The notes beneath the pieces are model-generated. The model did not search any database. It saw nothing but the letters and a program-made list of their open reading frames with translations, and was not told the origin of the DNA. Source: Sphingopyxis fribergensis (GTDB lineage Bacteria > Pseudomonadota > Alphaproteobacteria > Sphingomonadales > Sphingomonadaceae). Taken from it: a stretch of DNA of 64,000 bases. The stretch spans positions 1,340,501 through 1,404,500 of the forward strand of contig NZ_CP009122.1 of NCBI RefSeq assembly GCF_000803645.1. Direction: 5' to 3'. Made by a program: the position numbers and the translations under genes. Shown here piece after piece: positions 33,474-42,503 of this stretch (its first letter is position 1; every line of letters begins with the position of its first letter).

Positions 33474-34826
33474 TCAATAAATCCCTGAAGTCCCCGGCGT
33501 CGTCGTGCGTACGGTCGTGACCGTTGGCACGACTTCGGGCGGTGCCGGTGCGATGATCGTCGCGGTCGGGCGGCCGGGTTGCGAAAAGCTCGCCACGACA
33601 GGCGCGTCGCGGCCGTAGATGTCGGCGAGCTTCTTCACGCCGCCCTTACCGTCGGGAATGACGGTCCAATAGGCGACATAGACGGGAAAGGGCTGGTCGA
33701 AGCCGAAGCGCGTCGTCTTGCCGCTCGCGATCGCTTCGCCAAACTCCTCGGGGCTCCGCCCCGCGAACATCACCGCCATCAGGCCCGAGAAATGCAGCGC
33801 GCGCTCGGTGCGGATACAGCCATGGCTGAACGCGCGCGCGGCGGCATTGAACGCGCCCTTTGACGGCGTGTCGTGAAGATAGATCGCATGCTCGTTGAGC
33901 ATCTCCATCTTCATCACGCCCAGCGCATTGTTCGCGCCCGGCTGCTGCACGACCGACAGCGTCTTGCCTTTACCCGTCCAGGTATAGCCCTGCCGGCGCG
34001 CCGACGCCGGATTGTTGGCGATCGTCGCGCCAATGCCTTCGTTGATGATGCTGCGCGGCAGCGTCCAGGTCGGGTTGACGATGATGCCCGTCGCCATCGG
34101 ATTCAATTGCGGCGTCGCGGTCGATGCCTTGCCGACGACGGCCTTGTGCGTGGCGATGATCGTGCCGCCATGAACGACACGCGTCAGATATTCGGGGACG
34201 TTGCTGACGACATAGCGTTCGCCGAGCGCGCGCGGCATCCAGCGCCAGCGTTCCATATTGACGCGGATCGCATTGGCCTCGGCAGGCGTCTTCGCTTTCT
34301 TGAGCGACGTTTTGAGCGCCGCGAAATCGGGATGGACAGGGTCGAGCGTCGCGAGCGTCTCTTTCACCCTGCCGGCGCCGAGCGCAGCGGTGAGCAGCGA
34401 GATCAGGGGTTCGCTGTCGCCGTCGCTGTCGACCATGAACCATTGTTTGCGCGCCGCATTGGGCGTGCGGCCGTCGCGCAGGTGCGTCGCGAGCAGCAGG
34501 AAGGTGTCGGTTGCGGTCTTGTCGAGCCTCGCCTGATCGCCGCCAAGGATCGCGGCGGCGAGGCCGTCGGGATTATAATCCTTTGCGAACAGGCCTTCGT
34601 CGCCGACCTTTTCGATGAAGCTCAGGAGCGCGGTCGCATTGTCTTCAGACCAGTTCGGCATCTCTATCTGCGCCGCGACGACGGGGGCGTCATCCTTCAC
34701 CTTGTCGGGTTGAAGGATTACCGAATCCTCCTTGACCGCCTGGGCCAGCGCGGGTGCCGCGAGCAAGCTCAGCGAAAGGATGAACGCCGCAGCGGGACGT
34801 GCCGAAAAGGGGGAGTTTTTGACCAT
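33474..34826 (-). CDS. L,D-transpeptidase (YcbB/LdtD-like)
   Basis: From ATG 34826 the protein has 450 residues and a clear signal peptide (FILSLSLLAAPALAQ). An N-terminal helical region with DGRTPNAARKQWF resembles the scaffold of YcbB, and the YkuD catalytic domain contains IYLHDTPSKGAFN and FSHGCIRTERA with the nucleophilic Cys. It makes 3-3 meso-DAP crosslinks or attaches proteins to peptidoglycan. A frame extending 60 residues upstream overlaps the accC end and would destroy the signal peptide, so it is rejected. It lies 103 bases downstream of accC. Confidence 0.9.
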   Translation of the reverse strand: MVKNSPFSARPAAAFILSLSLLAAPALAQAVKEDSVILQPDKVKDDAPVVAAQIEMPNWSEDNATALLSFIEKVGDEGLFAKDYNPDGLAAAILGGDQARLDKTATDTFLLLATHLRDGRTPNAARKQWFMVDSDGDSEPLISLLTAALGAGRVKETLATLDPVHPDFAALKTSLKKAKTPAEANAIRVNMERWRWMPRALGERYVVSNVPEYLTRVVHGGTIIATHKAVVGKASTATPQLNPMATGIIVNPTWTLPRSIINEGIGATIANNPASARRQGYTWTGKGKTLSVVQQPGANNALGVMKMEMLNEHAIYLHDTPSKGAFNAAARAFSHGCIRTERALHFSGLMAVMFAGRSPEEFGEAIASGKTTRFGFDQPFPVYVAYWTVIPDGKGGVKKLADIYGRDAPVVASFSQPGRPTATIIAPAPPEVVPTVTTVRTTTPGTSGIY

Positions 34827-34898
34827 GGTTAAAGCCCATAGCCAAAAAGCATCCACAGCGAAAGTGAGCTGCCGCTCAGCTCGGCGCAGCGCGATCAT

Positions 34899-34921
34899 TA
34901 AATAGGGACAGTCCCTATTTA
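34899..34921. repeat. AT-rich 23-nt palindrome after accC
   Basis: TAAATAGGGAC/GTCCCTATTTA with a single-base centre. It stands out in GC-rich DNA, lies eight bases past the accC stop and may terminate or stabilise the accC mRNA. It resembles REP-type motifs seen in other proteobacteria. Confidence 0.65.
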
Positions 34922-34929
34922 TTGATGGC

Positions 34930-36291
34930 TTAGGCCTTCGCCGCTTCGTCCTGCTTGGCCAGCCATTCCTCGAGCCACTTGATCGTATAGTCGCCGTGGA
35001 TGACATCGGGGTCGGCGAGCAGCGCCTGATGCAGCGGGATGTTCGTCTTGACCCCGGCGATCACCATTTCCTCGAGCGCGCGGCGCATCCGCATCATGCA
35101 GCTTTCGCGCGTGCGGCCATAGACGATCAGCTTGCCGATCATGCTGTCATAATAGGGCGGGATCGAATAGCCGGCATAGAGCCCGCTATCGACGCGGACA
35201 TGCATGCCGCCCGCGGCGTGATAGTTGGTGACCTTGCCGGGCGAGGGCAGGAAGGTGCGTGGATCTTCGGCGTTGATGCGGCATTCCATCGCGTGACCAC
35301 GAAACTCCAGGTCTTCCTGTTTGACCGAAAGATCACGGCCGCCGGCGATGCGGATCTGTTCGCGGACTAGGTCGAAGCCGGTGATCATCTCGGTCACCGG
35401 ATGCTCGACCTGGATGCGCGTGTTCATCTCGATGAAGAAAAATTCGCCATTTTCCCACAGAAATTCGATCGTGCCGGCGCCGCGATAGGACATTTTGGCC
35501 ATCGCGTCGGCGCAGATGCCGCCCATGCGCGCGCGTTCCTCGGCCGAGATGATCGGCGAGGGGGCTTCTTCGAGCACTTTCTGGTGGCGGCGCTGGAGCG
35601 AGCAGTCGCGCTCGCCCAAATGGATGGCGTTGCCGCGGCCGTCACCGAATATCTGAAATTCGATATGGCGCGGGTTGCCGAGATATTTTTCCATGTAAAC
35701 GGTCGGATCGCCGAACGCCGCCGCCGCTTCGGATGAGGCCTGACCCATCAGGCTTTCGAGGCTGTCGGCGTCGGGTACGACCTTCATCCCGCGGCCGCCG
35801 CCGCCCGATGCCGCCTTGATCAGCACCGGATAGCCGATCTCCTCGGCCATCTTCCGGCATTCTTCGCCATAGGTGACCGCGCCGGGCGACCCCGGAACGA
35901 CCGGCAGGCCGAGCGCGACCGCGGTGCGTTTCGCCTCGACCTTGTCGCCCATCGTGCGGATATGCTCGGGCTTCGGCCCGACGAAAATCATGTCATGCGC
36001 TTCGATGATCTCGGCGAAACGCTCGTTTTCGGACAGGAAGCCATAGCCCGGATGGATCGCGTCGGCGCCGGTGATCTCGGCGGCCGAGATGATCGCGGGA
36101 ATGTTGAGATAGCTGTCCTTCGCCGCGGGCGGGCCGATGCACACGGCCTCGTCGGCGAGGCGGACGTGCATCGCGTCGGCGTCGGCGGTCGAATGGACCG
36201 CGACGGTCTTGATGCCCATTTCGTGGGATGCGCGGTGGATGCGCAGCGCGATCTCGCCGCGGTTGGCGATCAGGAGCTTTTCGATGGCCAT
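34930..36291 (-). CDS. accC: Acetyl-CoA carboxylase, biotin carboxylase subunit
   Basis: Full-length 453-residue enzyme that carboxylates biotin on AccB using ATP and bicarbonate. It begins [18 protein letters not shown]; the ATP-grasp domain has the Gly-rich loop [14 protein letters not shown] and the catalytic segment [20 protein letters not shown] with EMNxR. It follows accB by eight bases in the order aroQ-accB-accC. Product supply for fatty acid synthesis ties it to plsX and fabH further along. Confidence 0.98.
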   Translation of the reverse strand: MAIEKLLIANRGEIALRIHRASHEMGIKTVAVHSTADADAMHVRLADEAVCIGPPAAKDSYLNIPAIISAAEITGADAIHPGYGFLSENERFAEIIEAHDMIFVGPKPEHIRTMGDKVEAKRTAVALGLPVVPGSPGAVTYGEECRKMAEEIGYPVLIKAASGGGGRGMKVVPDADSLESLMGQASSEAAAAFGDPTVYMEKYLGNPRHIEFQIFGDGRGNAIHLGERDCSLQRRHQKVLEEAPSPIISAEERARMGGICADAMAKMSYRGAGTIEFLWENGEFFFIEMNTRIQVEHPVTEMITGFDLVREQIRIAGGRDLSVKQEDLEFRGHAMECRINAEDPRTFLPSPGKVTNYHAAGGMHVRVDSGLYAGYSIPPYYDSMIGKLIVYGRTRESCMMRMRRALEEMVIAGVKTNIPLHQALLADPDVIHGDYTIKWLEEWLAKQDEAAKA

Positions 36292-36299
36292 TGTTTGGA

Positions 36300-36779
36300 T
36301 CAGCCGATGGTGAACAGCGGCTGGTCGAATTCGACCGGCTGGCTGTTCTCGACATGCACGCCCTTCAGTGTGCCGGCTGCGGGAGCGACGATCGGGTTCA
36401 TGACCTTCATCGCCTCGATGATCAGGATGGTGTCGCCGGCCTTCACCGCCGAACCGATGGCTGCGAAATTGGGCGCGCCGGGTTCGGGCGACAGATAGAC
36501 GGTGCCGACCATCGGGGATTTCACGGCTTCGGCGAAGCTGTCTACGGCGGGTGCAGCGGCAGCGGGGGCAGCCGCCGGTGCGGCGGGGGCAGTCGCTGCA
36601 ACCGGCGCCGGCGCGTAGGCGACGGGCGCCGCGGCGGCGGTCAGCGTGCGCGCGACGCGGATCTTGCGTTCGCCGTCCTCGACCTCGATTTCGGACAATC
36701 CGGTGTCGTCGAGCAGCTCGGCGAGCGCACGCACATAGGCCGGATCGACGTTGATGCCATTGTCTTTATGGTCACCCAT
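36300..36779 (-). CDS. accB: Acetyl-CoA carboxylase, biotin carboxyl carrier protein
   Basis: The 159-residue carrier has an N-terminal domain, an Ala/Pro-rich flexible linker (about 48-82) and a biotinyl domain with the target lysine in EAMKVMN (about residue 125). The thumb insertion is visible between [14 protein letters not shown] and the Lys motif, typical of AccB. AccC and aroQ flank it on the same strand. Confidence 0.98.
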   Translation of the reverse strand: MGDHKDNGINVDPAYVRALAELLDDTGLSEIEVEDGERKIRVARTLTAAAAPVAYAPAPVAATAPAAPAAAPAAAAPAVDSFAEAVKSPMVGTVYLSPEPGAPNFAAIGSAVKAGDTILIIEAMKVMNPIVAPAAGTLKGVHVENSQPVEFDQPLFTIG

Positions 36780-36848
36780 GAGAATATTTCCTGTTGTTGC
36801 GGCGTCGGTGTTCCGACGCTCAGACCCCGTTTTTGATGCGCCCTATTG

Positions 36849-37301
36849 TCAGAGACGCGCGGCGGCGTCCAGCGCCAGCGTATAGCTGTCGGCGCCGTGA
36901 CCCGCAAAATGATCGACCGCCGCGATGCCGACATAGCTGATATGGCGGAACTCTTCGCGCTTCATCGGGTCCGACAGATGGACCTCGATCACCGGCACCT
37001 TGATCGATTTGATCGCGTCGTGAATCGCGATCGAGGTGTGGGTGTAGCCGCCGGCGTTGAGCAATACCGCCTTGGCGCCCGCGATATAGGCCTCATGCAG
37101 CCAGTCGATCAGCACGCCTTCATGGTTCGTTTGCCGGCATTCGACGCGGAGGCCCAGCTCGGCCGCCTGCGCCTCGAGACGTGCGTGAATGTCATTCAGC
37201 GTGTCATGCCCGTAAATTTCGGGCTCGCGCGTGCCGAGCAGGTTTAGATTGGGGCCGGAGAAGACAAAGACGGTCGGCTTGTCGGTACGCTCGTTGGTCA
37301 A
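36849..37301 (-). CDS. aroQ: 3-dehydroquinate dehydratase, type II
   Basis: The 150-residue shikimate-pathway enzyme dehydrates 3-dehydroquinate. Motifs: [17 protein letters not shown] with the catalytic Tyr, [27 protein letters not shown] and [15 protein letters not shown]. It heads the aroQ-accB-accC gene string, an arrangement known in many proteobacteria. It is divergent from thiS; 79 bases separate the starts. Confidence 0.97.
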   Translation of the reverse strand: MTNERTDKPTVFVFSGPNLNLLGTREPEIYGHDTLNDIHARLEAQAAELGLRVECRQTNHEGVLIDWLHEAYIAGAKAVLLNAGGYTHTSIAIHDAIKSIKVPVIEVHLSDPMKREEFRHISYVGIAAVDHFAGHGADSYTLALDAAARL

Positions 37302-37316
37302 GGGCTTGGCTTTCGG

Positions 37317-37344
37317 TTGCGAGGACGCGCGCTCCCCCTATATG
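37317..37344 (+). promoter_or_regulatory. Candidate promoter of thiS-thiG
   Basis: TTGCGA (37317-37322) and TATATG (37339-37344) separated by 16 bases; the predicted start leaves about 30 bases of leader before GTG 37381. There is no room for, and no sign of, a TPP riboswitch. Confidence 0.45.
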
Positions 37345-37380
37345 GGCTGCTCGGCAAAGGCAAAGCAAGGCGGGTACGCG

Positions 37381-37584
37381 GTGATTTCTGTGATCCTCAA
37401 TGGCGAAACGCGGCAGGTGCGCGAAGGCAGCGTTGCCGATCTCGTCGCCTCGCTGGGGCTCGACGTGAAAAAGGTCGCGGTCGAGCGCAATCGCGCGATC
37501 GTGCCGCGCTCGACGCTGGCTGACGTTGCGCTCGCCGAGGGCGATGCGCTGGAAATCGTTCATTTTGTGGGAGGCGGTTGTTGA
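37381..37584 (+). CDS. thiS: Sulfur carrier protein ThiS
   Basis: The 67-residue beta-grasp protein ([22 protein letters not shown]...[13 protein letters not shown]) carries sulfur to the thiazole of thiamine. Normally the chain ends in Gly-Gly, which ThiF adenylates. Here the last residues are G-G-G-C, so one Cys follows the glycines; either it is trimmed, or this ThiS works differently. The codons for the glycines (GGAGGCGGT) double as the ribosome-binding site of thiG, whose start overlaps the end of thiS. GTG 37381 is the chosen start; a longer frame upstream would run through the promoter. Confidence 0.92.
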   Translation: MISVILNGETRQVREGSVADLVASLGLDVKKVAVERNRAIVPRSTLADVALAEGDALEIVHFVGGGC

Positions 37585-38351
37585 CCGACACTTGGAGCGT
37601 TGCCGGGCGGACATTCACGTCGCGGCTGATTGTCGGGACCGGCAAGTACAAGGATTTCGAACAGAATGCGGCGGCGGTCGCGGCGTCGGGGGCGGAGATC
37701 GTCACCGTTGCGGTGCGCCGCGTCAATGTGTCGGACCCGAATGCGCCGATGCTGACCGACTATATCGATCCCAAGAAGATCACCTACCTGCCCAATACGG
37801 CGGGCTGCTTCAACGCCGACGACGCGATCCGCACCTTGCGGCTGGCGCGCGAGGCGGGGGGCTGGGATCTGGTCAAGCTCGAGGTGCTCGGGGAGGCGAA
37901 GACGCTCTATCCGAACATGCGCGAGACGCTGGAGGCGACCGAGGTGCTTGCGAAAGAGGGCTTCCTGCCGATGGTCTATTGCGTCGACGATCCGATCGCC
38001 GCGAAGCAGCTCGAGGATGCGGGCGCGGTCGCGGTGATGCCGCTCGGCGCGCCGATCGGATCGGGGCTCGGTATCCAGAATCGCGTGACGATCCGCCTGA
38101 TCGTCGAAGGCGCGTCGGTGCCGGTGCTTGTCGACGCGGGCGTGGGGACGGCGAGCGATGCCGCGGTGGCGATGGAACTCGGCTGCGACGGCGTGCTGAT
38201 GAACACCGCGATCGCCGAGGCCAAAGACCCCGTTCGCATGGCGCGGGCGATGAAGCTGGCGGTCGAGGCGGGGCGCGATGCCTATTTGTCGGGACGGATG
38301 GGGCTCAGGCGCTACGCCGACCCTTCGAGTCCGCTGGCGGGGCTTATTTGA
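37578..38351 (+). CDS. thiG: Thiazole synthase ThiG
   Basis: The 257-residue TIM-barrel enzyme joins ThiS thiocarboxylate, dehydroglycine and deoxyxylulose phosphate into the thiazole phosphate. Motifs include [13 protein letters not shown], the Schiff-base Lys in VKLEVLGE (about residue 98) and the phosphate-binding [24 protein letters not shown] phrases split by the usual turns. The start is TTG 37578 or TTG 37581, both served by GGAGGCGG inside the thiS end. No thiO, thiE or thiF follows. Confidence 0.96.
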   Translation: MLTDTWSVAGRTFTSRLIVGTGKYKDFEQNAAAVAASGAEIVTVAVRRVNVSDPNAPMLTDYIDPKKITYLPNTAGCFNADDAIRTLRLAREAGGWDLVKLEVLGEAKTLYPNMRETLEATEVLAKEGFLPMVYCVDDPIAAKQLEDAGAVAVMPLGAPIGSGLGIQNRVTIRLIVEGASVPVLVDAGVGTASDAAVAMELGCDGVLMNTAIAEAKDPVRMARAMKLAVEAGRDAYLSGRMGLRRYADPSSPLAGLI

Positions 38352-38501
38352 GCATCAACGCTTCGTAACGGCCGATGTTCCGTTCTGAAAATCATTTTAC
38401 GGCAAACGGTTAGTCGCAAACATACGCAACTTTACGGGCCACCCCACGTTGATCCTGCAAGAGGCGAGCCCCTCACGCCTCTGCAAAATAGGAGATACCC
38501 C

Positions 38502-38684
38502 ATGGGTGAACTGACCGAAAAAGCCAAAGGCCTTGCCAATGAAGCTGCCGGCAATGTCAAGCAGGCCGCCGGCAAGGCGACCGACAACGAGCGGCTGCGC
38601 GCCGAAGGCGAGGCGCAGGAACGCAAGGGCGAAGCCCAGAACCTGAAGGGCAAGGTCCAAGGCGCGCTCGGCGACAAGGTCTGA
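38502..38684 (+). CDS. CsbD-family stress protein
   Basis: The 60-residue, highly charged, Ala/Lys/Glu-rich helical protein (KAKGLANEAAGNVKQAAGKAT... KGEAQNLKGKVQGALGD) matches the CsbD/YjbJ family, abundant under general stress. The ribosome-binding site AGGAG precedes ATG. I looked upstream for a GGAAC...CGTT EcfG-type promoter and did not find one on this strand. A strong terminator follows. Confidence 0.93.
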   Translation: MGELTEKAKGLANEAAGNVKQAAGKATDNERLRAEGEAQERKGEAQNLKGKVQGALGDKV

Positions 38685-38726
38685 TCGCCAACAGCTCCCG
38701 CTTGCACGTCATGTAAGCAACGAAAA

Positions 38727-38760
38727 GGCCCCGGGGTATCCCTCTCCCCGGGGCCTTTTT
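38727..38760. terminator. Bidirectional intrinsic terminator between csbD-like and lipoprotein genes
   Basis: Perfect 10-bp stem GGCCCCGGGG/CCCCGGGGCC, TTTTT on the forward side and AAAA before the stem (T-tract for the reverse strand). It serves two convergent genes. Confidence 0.88.
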
Positions 38761-38780
38761 CATGCGTTGCCTGGTCGGGT

Positions 38781-39530
38781 CTATTTGCCGCCGGACGCCA
38801 CCAGATCGACATCCGTCATCCCGCCGTCGCGGCGCATCATCAGCACATAGGCGAGGTCGCCTTTCGTGCCGCCGAGCAAATGCTCGTTGCCGTTGACGCG
38901 GTGATCGCTGGTGTAGCCGGCGCGGATCGCCATCGTGTGATAATAATCGAGCACCGCCTGCATCGACGCCGCGGTCTGGAAGTTGACCACGCGGATGTTG
39001 CACTTGCCGCCAGCGATCCCCGCGGCTTCGCGCAGCGTCGCGCGCGGATAGACTTTGAAGGCGGCGGGCAGGCGCTCGGCCCAGCCGTTGCTATACGTCA
39101 ATTTGGCGTCGCAGCTGCCCTTTTGCTGGTCGCGCGCGAGCGCGCCGATCGTCACCGGGCGTTTCTGCGCCTCGCAATCGTCGCATCCGGCCTCGAAGGG
39201 CAAGGCTTTCGGCGCGGTCAGCAGCTTGCCGGCCTTCAGTGCCGCGGCGGCCTCGGCGACCGTCGCCGCCTTGCCGCCCGCGATGCCGGGGACGCCGCCG
39301 TCGACTGGCCGATTGCCCGGACCCACAGCATATTTGTTCGACTGGCCGGCGAGCTTGGGGTCGACCATGATCTTGTCTTCAAGCGAACCCTTGATCGCGG
39401 GGTCGTCGCTCGCCAGCCCGTCGTCGAGCGGTGCGAGATCGGACTTGGCTTGGGGATTGTCCCGGCACCCGGCGAGCGGCGCCGCCACCATCAGCATGCC
39501 GGTGACCAGCCATTTTCCGCGCAACATCAT
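38781..39530 (-). CDS. Predicted lipoprotein of unknown function
   Basis: From ATG 39530 (GGGAG eight bases upstream) the 249-residue protein has a signal ending in the lipobox L-A-G-C at about residue 22. The middle is Ala/Gly-rich and low complexity; four further cysteines (AGCDDCEAQ, GSCDAKL, GGKCNIRV) may form disulfides in the periplasm. The C-terminal half (FQTAASMQAVLDYYHTMAIRAGYTSD...) looks like a compact alpha/beta domain. I do not recognise the family. It is monocistronic, between convergent and tandem neighbours. Confidence 0.75.
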   Translation of the reverse strand: MMLRGKWLVTGMLMVAAPLAGCRDNPQAKSDLAPLDDGLASDDPAIKGSLEDKIMVDPKLAGQSNKYAVGPGNRPVDGGVPGIAGGKAATVAEAAAALKAGKLLTAPKALPFEAGCDDCEAQKRPVTIGALARDQQKGSCDAKLTYSNGWAERLPAAFKVYPRATLREAAGIAGGKCNIRVVNFQTAASMQAVLDYYHTMAIRAGYTSDHRVNGNEHLLGGTKGDLAYVLMMRRDGGMTDVDLVASGGK

Positions 39531-39615
39531 CGCTAACACTCCCTTATCCTTGACAGGGGATGCCCGATTTCGCTCAAAAAGGCCCAAATAAAATGCGTTA
39601 ACGCGCCGGGCTTTA

Positions 39616-40056
39616 TTAGCCGAAACCTGTCTCGGAGCGAGACGCTTTTGGCGCGCAGCGGATGAGGCGCGAGGTTTCGACCGCCGCCTGGCGGTGGATC
39701 ACGGCCTCGCGATAGACGGGATCGGTGACCATTTCCATGAAGGCGCCGCTGCTGGGATATTCGGCGATGAAGACCGCATCCCAATGCTCGTCGGCGGGGC
39801 CGATCACCATCGTATCCATCGCGCCGCTCCACACGACACGGCCGCCCACGCGCTGGAATATCGGGCCGCTGTCGGCGCCATAATGGCGATAGGCTTCGGC
39901 GCCCGTGAGGGCTTTGTCCGCCAACGGGTGACCGTCGGGGTAGGTCGCCTTGTCCTTGAAGCGGACGAGGTTGAGCATGTGGATGACGGTGTCGCGAGGC
40001 AAGGCCTTGAATGCGTCGAATTGCGCGCGTTCGGGGTCGATATGCTGGTCGCTCAC
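39616..40056 (-). CDS. DUF1330-family protein
   Basis: The 146-residue protein has a ferredoxin-like, alpha/beta composition with VIHMLNLVRFKDKATYPDG and, later, WDAVFIAEYPSSGAFMEMVTDPVYREAVIHR, the DUF1330 pattern related to antibiotic-biosynthesis monooxygenase dimers. Function is unknown. GTG 40056 is chosen because it overlaps the stop of the GNAT gene by four bases (GTGA), implying translational coupling and a two-gene operon. Confidence 0.8.
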   Translation of the reverse strand: MSDQHIDPERAQFDAFKALPRDTVIHMLNLVRFKDKATYPDGHPLADKALTGAEAYRHYGADSGPIFQRVGGRVVWSGAMDTMVIGPADEHWDAVFIAEYPSSGAFMEMVTDPVYREAVIHRQAAVETSRLIRCAPKASRSETGFG

Positions 40057-40604
40057 GGCAGGAACTCCTTGCGCTTGACGCGCCACGCATCGGCGCTTTG
40101 CGTCCACGCATCGACCGGCGCGTCCTCGAAGGGGGCGGGGAGGCGGGTCGGGCCGCTGTTCGTGGCGCCGAGCCGTTTCGCCAGCGCTTGCGAGCGGGTG
40201 TTGGCGGGGTCGATGCTGTGCATCAGTTCGGGCCATTTCAGGAACTCGACCGCAAAGTCGCACGCGGCGACGCTGCCTTCGAGCGCATAGCCCTTGCCGG
40301 CGAATTTGGCGCGCACGCCATAGCCGATCTCGGGCGCGGGCCAGCCGTCGGGCTCCCATGGGCCGAGCCGGCCAACCCATTCGCCGGTCGCGCGCTCGAT
40401 CACCGAGAACATCGAAAAGCCGCGAATATGCCAGGCGCCGGCGAGCGTGCACCACATACGCCACGCTTGCGAGCGCGGACAGGTGCCGCCGATGAAGCGC
40501 ATCGTCTCTTCTTCGCCGCACATTTCGGCGAAGCCGTCGAAATCCTCGGTCGCGGGTGGGCGCAGGATCAGCCGCTCGGTGACGAGCAGGGGGCCGTTCA
40601 ACAT
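40053..40604 (-). CDS. GNAT-family N-acetyltransferase (RimJ/RimL-like)
   Basis: The 183-residue enzyme begins PLLVTERLILRPP, the usual opening of RimJ/RimL-type acetyltransferases, with the acetyl-CoA-binding segment EIGYGVRAKFAGKGYALEG and a C-terminal DPANTRSQALAKRLGA. The acceptor is unknown (protein N-terminus or small amine). ATG 40604 is preferred over ATG 40610 because GGGAG lies seven bases upstream. Confidence 0.87.
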   Translation of the reverse strand: MLNGPLLVTERLILRPPATEDFDGFAEMCGEEETMRFIGGTCPRSQAWRMWCTLAGAWHIRGFSMFSVIERATGEWVGRLGPWEPDGWPAPEIGYGVRAKFAGKGYALEGSVAACDFAVEFLKWPELMHSIDPANTRSQALAKRLGATNSGPTRLPAPFEDAPVDAWTQSADAWRVKRKEFLP

Positions 40605-40673
40605 ATTCATTCTCCCGCAGCAATTGCCGATGCTTCTGCGGCAGACGAGCGTATTCGGCAAGCGGATACGCTT

Positions 40674-40703
40674 GAGGGCGCCGGCAGTAAAACCGGCGCC
40701 CTC
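40674..40703. terminator. Strong GC hairpin downstream of the glycine-zipper gene
   Basis: Perfect 11-bp stem GAGGGCGCCGG/CCGGCGCCCTC with an 8-base loop. It lacks a T-tract, so termination is uncertain; a second small hairpin AAGCG-GATA-CGCTT is adjacent at 40660-40673. Confidence 0.45.
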
Positions 40704-40765
40704 GCCATCAGCGTGCGTGAGCGGAGGGGTCCAAACTCACACGCGAGACGGTTTACGTTTTTGCC

Positions 40766-41161
40766 TTAGCGGCAACGATATTTATCCTTGTCGATCTCAC
40801 GGCCGAGCAACGCGCCGCCAGCCGCACCCAGAACGGTGCCAAGCAGCTTATCGCCGTTACCGGCGATCTCGTGGCCCGCGACACCGCCGACCGCGCCGCC
40901 GATCAGGAGACCGGTCGTGCCATTGTCCTTTTTACAGCGATAACGACCGTCGCGATCGCGCCATACGCGGGTGTTCGAATTGACGCGTTGGTCGCGGGCA
41001 TAATAGCGGCGATCCTTTTTGCGATAGAAGTTCGACGACTGGTCGAGCTGATGGAAGCCTTCGGCCTTCGCCGGAGCCGCGATACCCGCATAGGCAGGCG
41101 CGGTCAGCGCGACGCTGGCGGCGGCAAAAGCGCCCATCAGGCCCTTGGTGAAATTACGCAT
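40766..41161 (-). CDS. Glycine-zipper 2TM-domain envelope protein
   Basis: The 131-residue protein has a signal peptide (GLMGAFAAASVALTAPAYA), a charged middle rich in Arg, Tyr and Asp, and a C-terminal Gly-zipper (TTGLLIGGAVGGVAGHEIAG... GTVLGAAGGALLG) like the 17-kDa surface antigen/OsmB family. It likely associates with the outer membrane. A strong AAGGA ribosome-binding site supports ATG 41161. No partner genes are evident. Confidence 0.85.
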   Translation of the reverse strand: MRNFTKGLMGAFAAASVALTAPAYAGIAAPAKAEGFHQLDQSSNFYRKKDRRYYARDQRVNSNTRVWRDRDGRYRCKKDNGTTGLLIGGAVGGVAGHEIAGNGDKLLGTVLGAAGGALLGREIDKDKYRCR

Positions 41162-41341
41162 ATAAAATCCTTTCCTGGTTCCGCGCCTTATCCCGCATGG
41201 CAAGACCGGGCGCTTCGACGGGAAAACGAGCGGGGTCCGAAACCCGTTGCATTAACCCAAGGCAACAAGACGAAATGAGCGTTTCCGTCGACGAACCGAA
41301 AGGGCCTTGCCGCATCGACGGCGGCATGCGACAAACCGGAC

Positions 41342-41563
41342 ATGCTCAACATCGGATCGCTCGTCATTGGCGCTATCGCCTTGGTTCTGGCCGTTTTCGC
41401 GTTTATCCCGCTGCTCGGCTGGGCGAATTGGGTGATCGTGCCTTTCGCCGTCGTCGGGCTCGCGCTGGGCGCGATGTCGGATAAGACGAGCGGGCGGAAC
41501 CTCAACATCGTCGTCATCGTCATCGGCGTCATCCGCCTGATGCTCGGCGGCGGCATCATCTGA
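41342..41563 (+). CDS. Small membrane protein, 73 residues
   Basis: Two hydrophobic helices (about 4-24 and 28-43) plus a hydrophobic C-terminus, joined by GAMSDKTSGRN. Composition resembles small DUF4190-like proteins, but I cannot name the family firmly. It lies 20 bases before rarD on the same strand and may be cotranscribed. No ribosome-binding site is clear. Confidence 0.65.
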   Translation: MLNIGSLVIGAIALVLAVFAFIPLLGWANWVIVPFAVVGLALGAMSDKTSGRNLNIVVIVIGVIRLMLGGGII

Positions 41564-41583
41564 TCCGGCCGGACTAGCCGATC

Positions 41584-42501
41584 ATGAACCAGCCTGGCGC
41601 CCCCTCGGGGAGCAATCAGGGCGGCTTGCCCTTTGCGATCGGCGCCTATCTGATCTGGGGCTTCGTCCCGCTCTTTTTCAAATTGCTGTCGAGCGTGCCG
41701 CCCGCCGAGGTGCTGGCACAGCGGATCGTCTGGTCGCTGCCGCTCTGTTTCCTGATCATGGTGTTCAGGCGGCAGATCGGCGAATATGTTGCGGCGCTCC
41801 GCGATTGGCGGGTGCTGCGCTTGCTGCTCGTCAGTTCGGTGCTGATCGCGCTCAACTGGCTCGTTTATATCTATTCGATCTTCACCGATCATGTGCTCGC
41901 GGCGAGTCTCGGCTATTATCTCAATCCGCTGGTCAATGTGATGCTGGGGATGATCTTCCTCGGTGAGCGATTGAGCCGGCTACAGGCGCTCGCGGTCGTC
42001 ATCGCCGGGATCGGCGTCGCGATCCTGCTCGCAGGTGCGCTCGATACACTGTGGATCAGCCTGACTTTGGCGTTCAGCTTTGGCACCTATGGCCTGATCC
42101 GCAAGATCGTGCCGGTCGGCTCGCTGCCGGGGCTCGCGATCGAGACGACCTTATTGTTGCCGCTCGCGGTCGCGGGGGCGGGCTATTATATCTGGCTCGG
42201 CGACGGCCGCGGCTTTGGATCGGACGCGGAGATCAGCTGGCTGCTCGCCGCGGGCGGCGTCGTCACTGCGGTGCCGCTGTTGCTGTTCGCGACCGCGGCG
42301 CGGCGGATGAGCTATGCGGCGCTGGGCTTCGTCCAGTTCCTCGCGCCGACGCTCCAGTTCGTCTTGAGCCTGTTCGTCTTCCACGAGCCGCTGAAGCCCG
42401 CGCAGCTCGCCTGCTTCATCCTGATCTGGGCGAGCATCGCGGTGTTCAGTTTCGACATGCTGCGCAAGATGCGCGCCGAGCGGATGATCGAGGTGGCTTG
42501 A
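41584..42501 (+). CDS. rarD: EamA-family transporter RarD
   Basis: The 305-residue protein has ten predicted membrane helices. RarD-type features are IGAYLIWGFVPLFFKLL at the start, LAQRIVWSLPL and LNWLVYIYSI, and LGYYLNPLVNVMLG. RarD is named for chloramphenicol sensitivity in some pseudomonads, but its natural substrate is unknown. The gene stop is only a few bases from a palindromic repeat filling the gap to the convergent pyrC. Confidence 0.92.
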   Translation: MNQPGAPSGSNQGGLPFAIGAYLIWGFVPLFFKLLSSVPPAEVLAQRIVWSLPLCFLIMVFRRQIGEYVAALRDWRVLRLLLVSSVLIALNWLVYIYSIFTDHVLAASLGYYLNPLVNVMLGMIFLGERLSRLQALAVVIAGIGVAILLAGALDTLWISLTLAFSFGTYGLIRKIVPVGSLPGLAIETTLLLPLAVAGAGYYIWLGDGRGFGSDAEISWLLAAGGVVTAVPLLLFATAARRMSYAALGFVQFLAPTLQFVLSLFVFHEPLKPAQLACFILIWASIAVFSFDMLRKMRAERMIEVA

Positions 42502-42503
42502 TT

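Noticed and set aside
34827..35006. 60-codon N-terminal extension of the YcbB-like gene
   Set aside because: It overlaps the end of accC and would place a long basic segment before a clear signal peptide.
37302..37380. TPP riboswitch before thiS
   Set aside because: Only 79 bases separate aroQ and thiS and the THI-box core sequence is absent.
38352..38501. EcfG (general stress) promoter GGAAC-N16/17-CGTT before the CsbD-like gene
   Set aside because: The GGAAC element does not occur on the required strand in the upstream gap.
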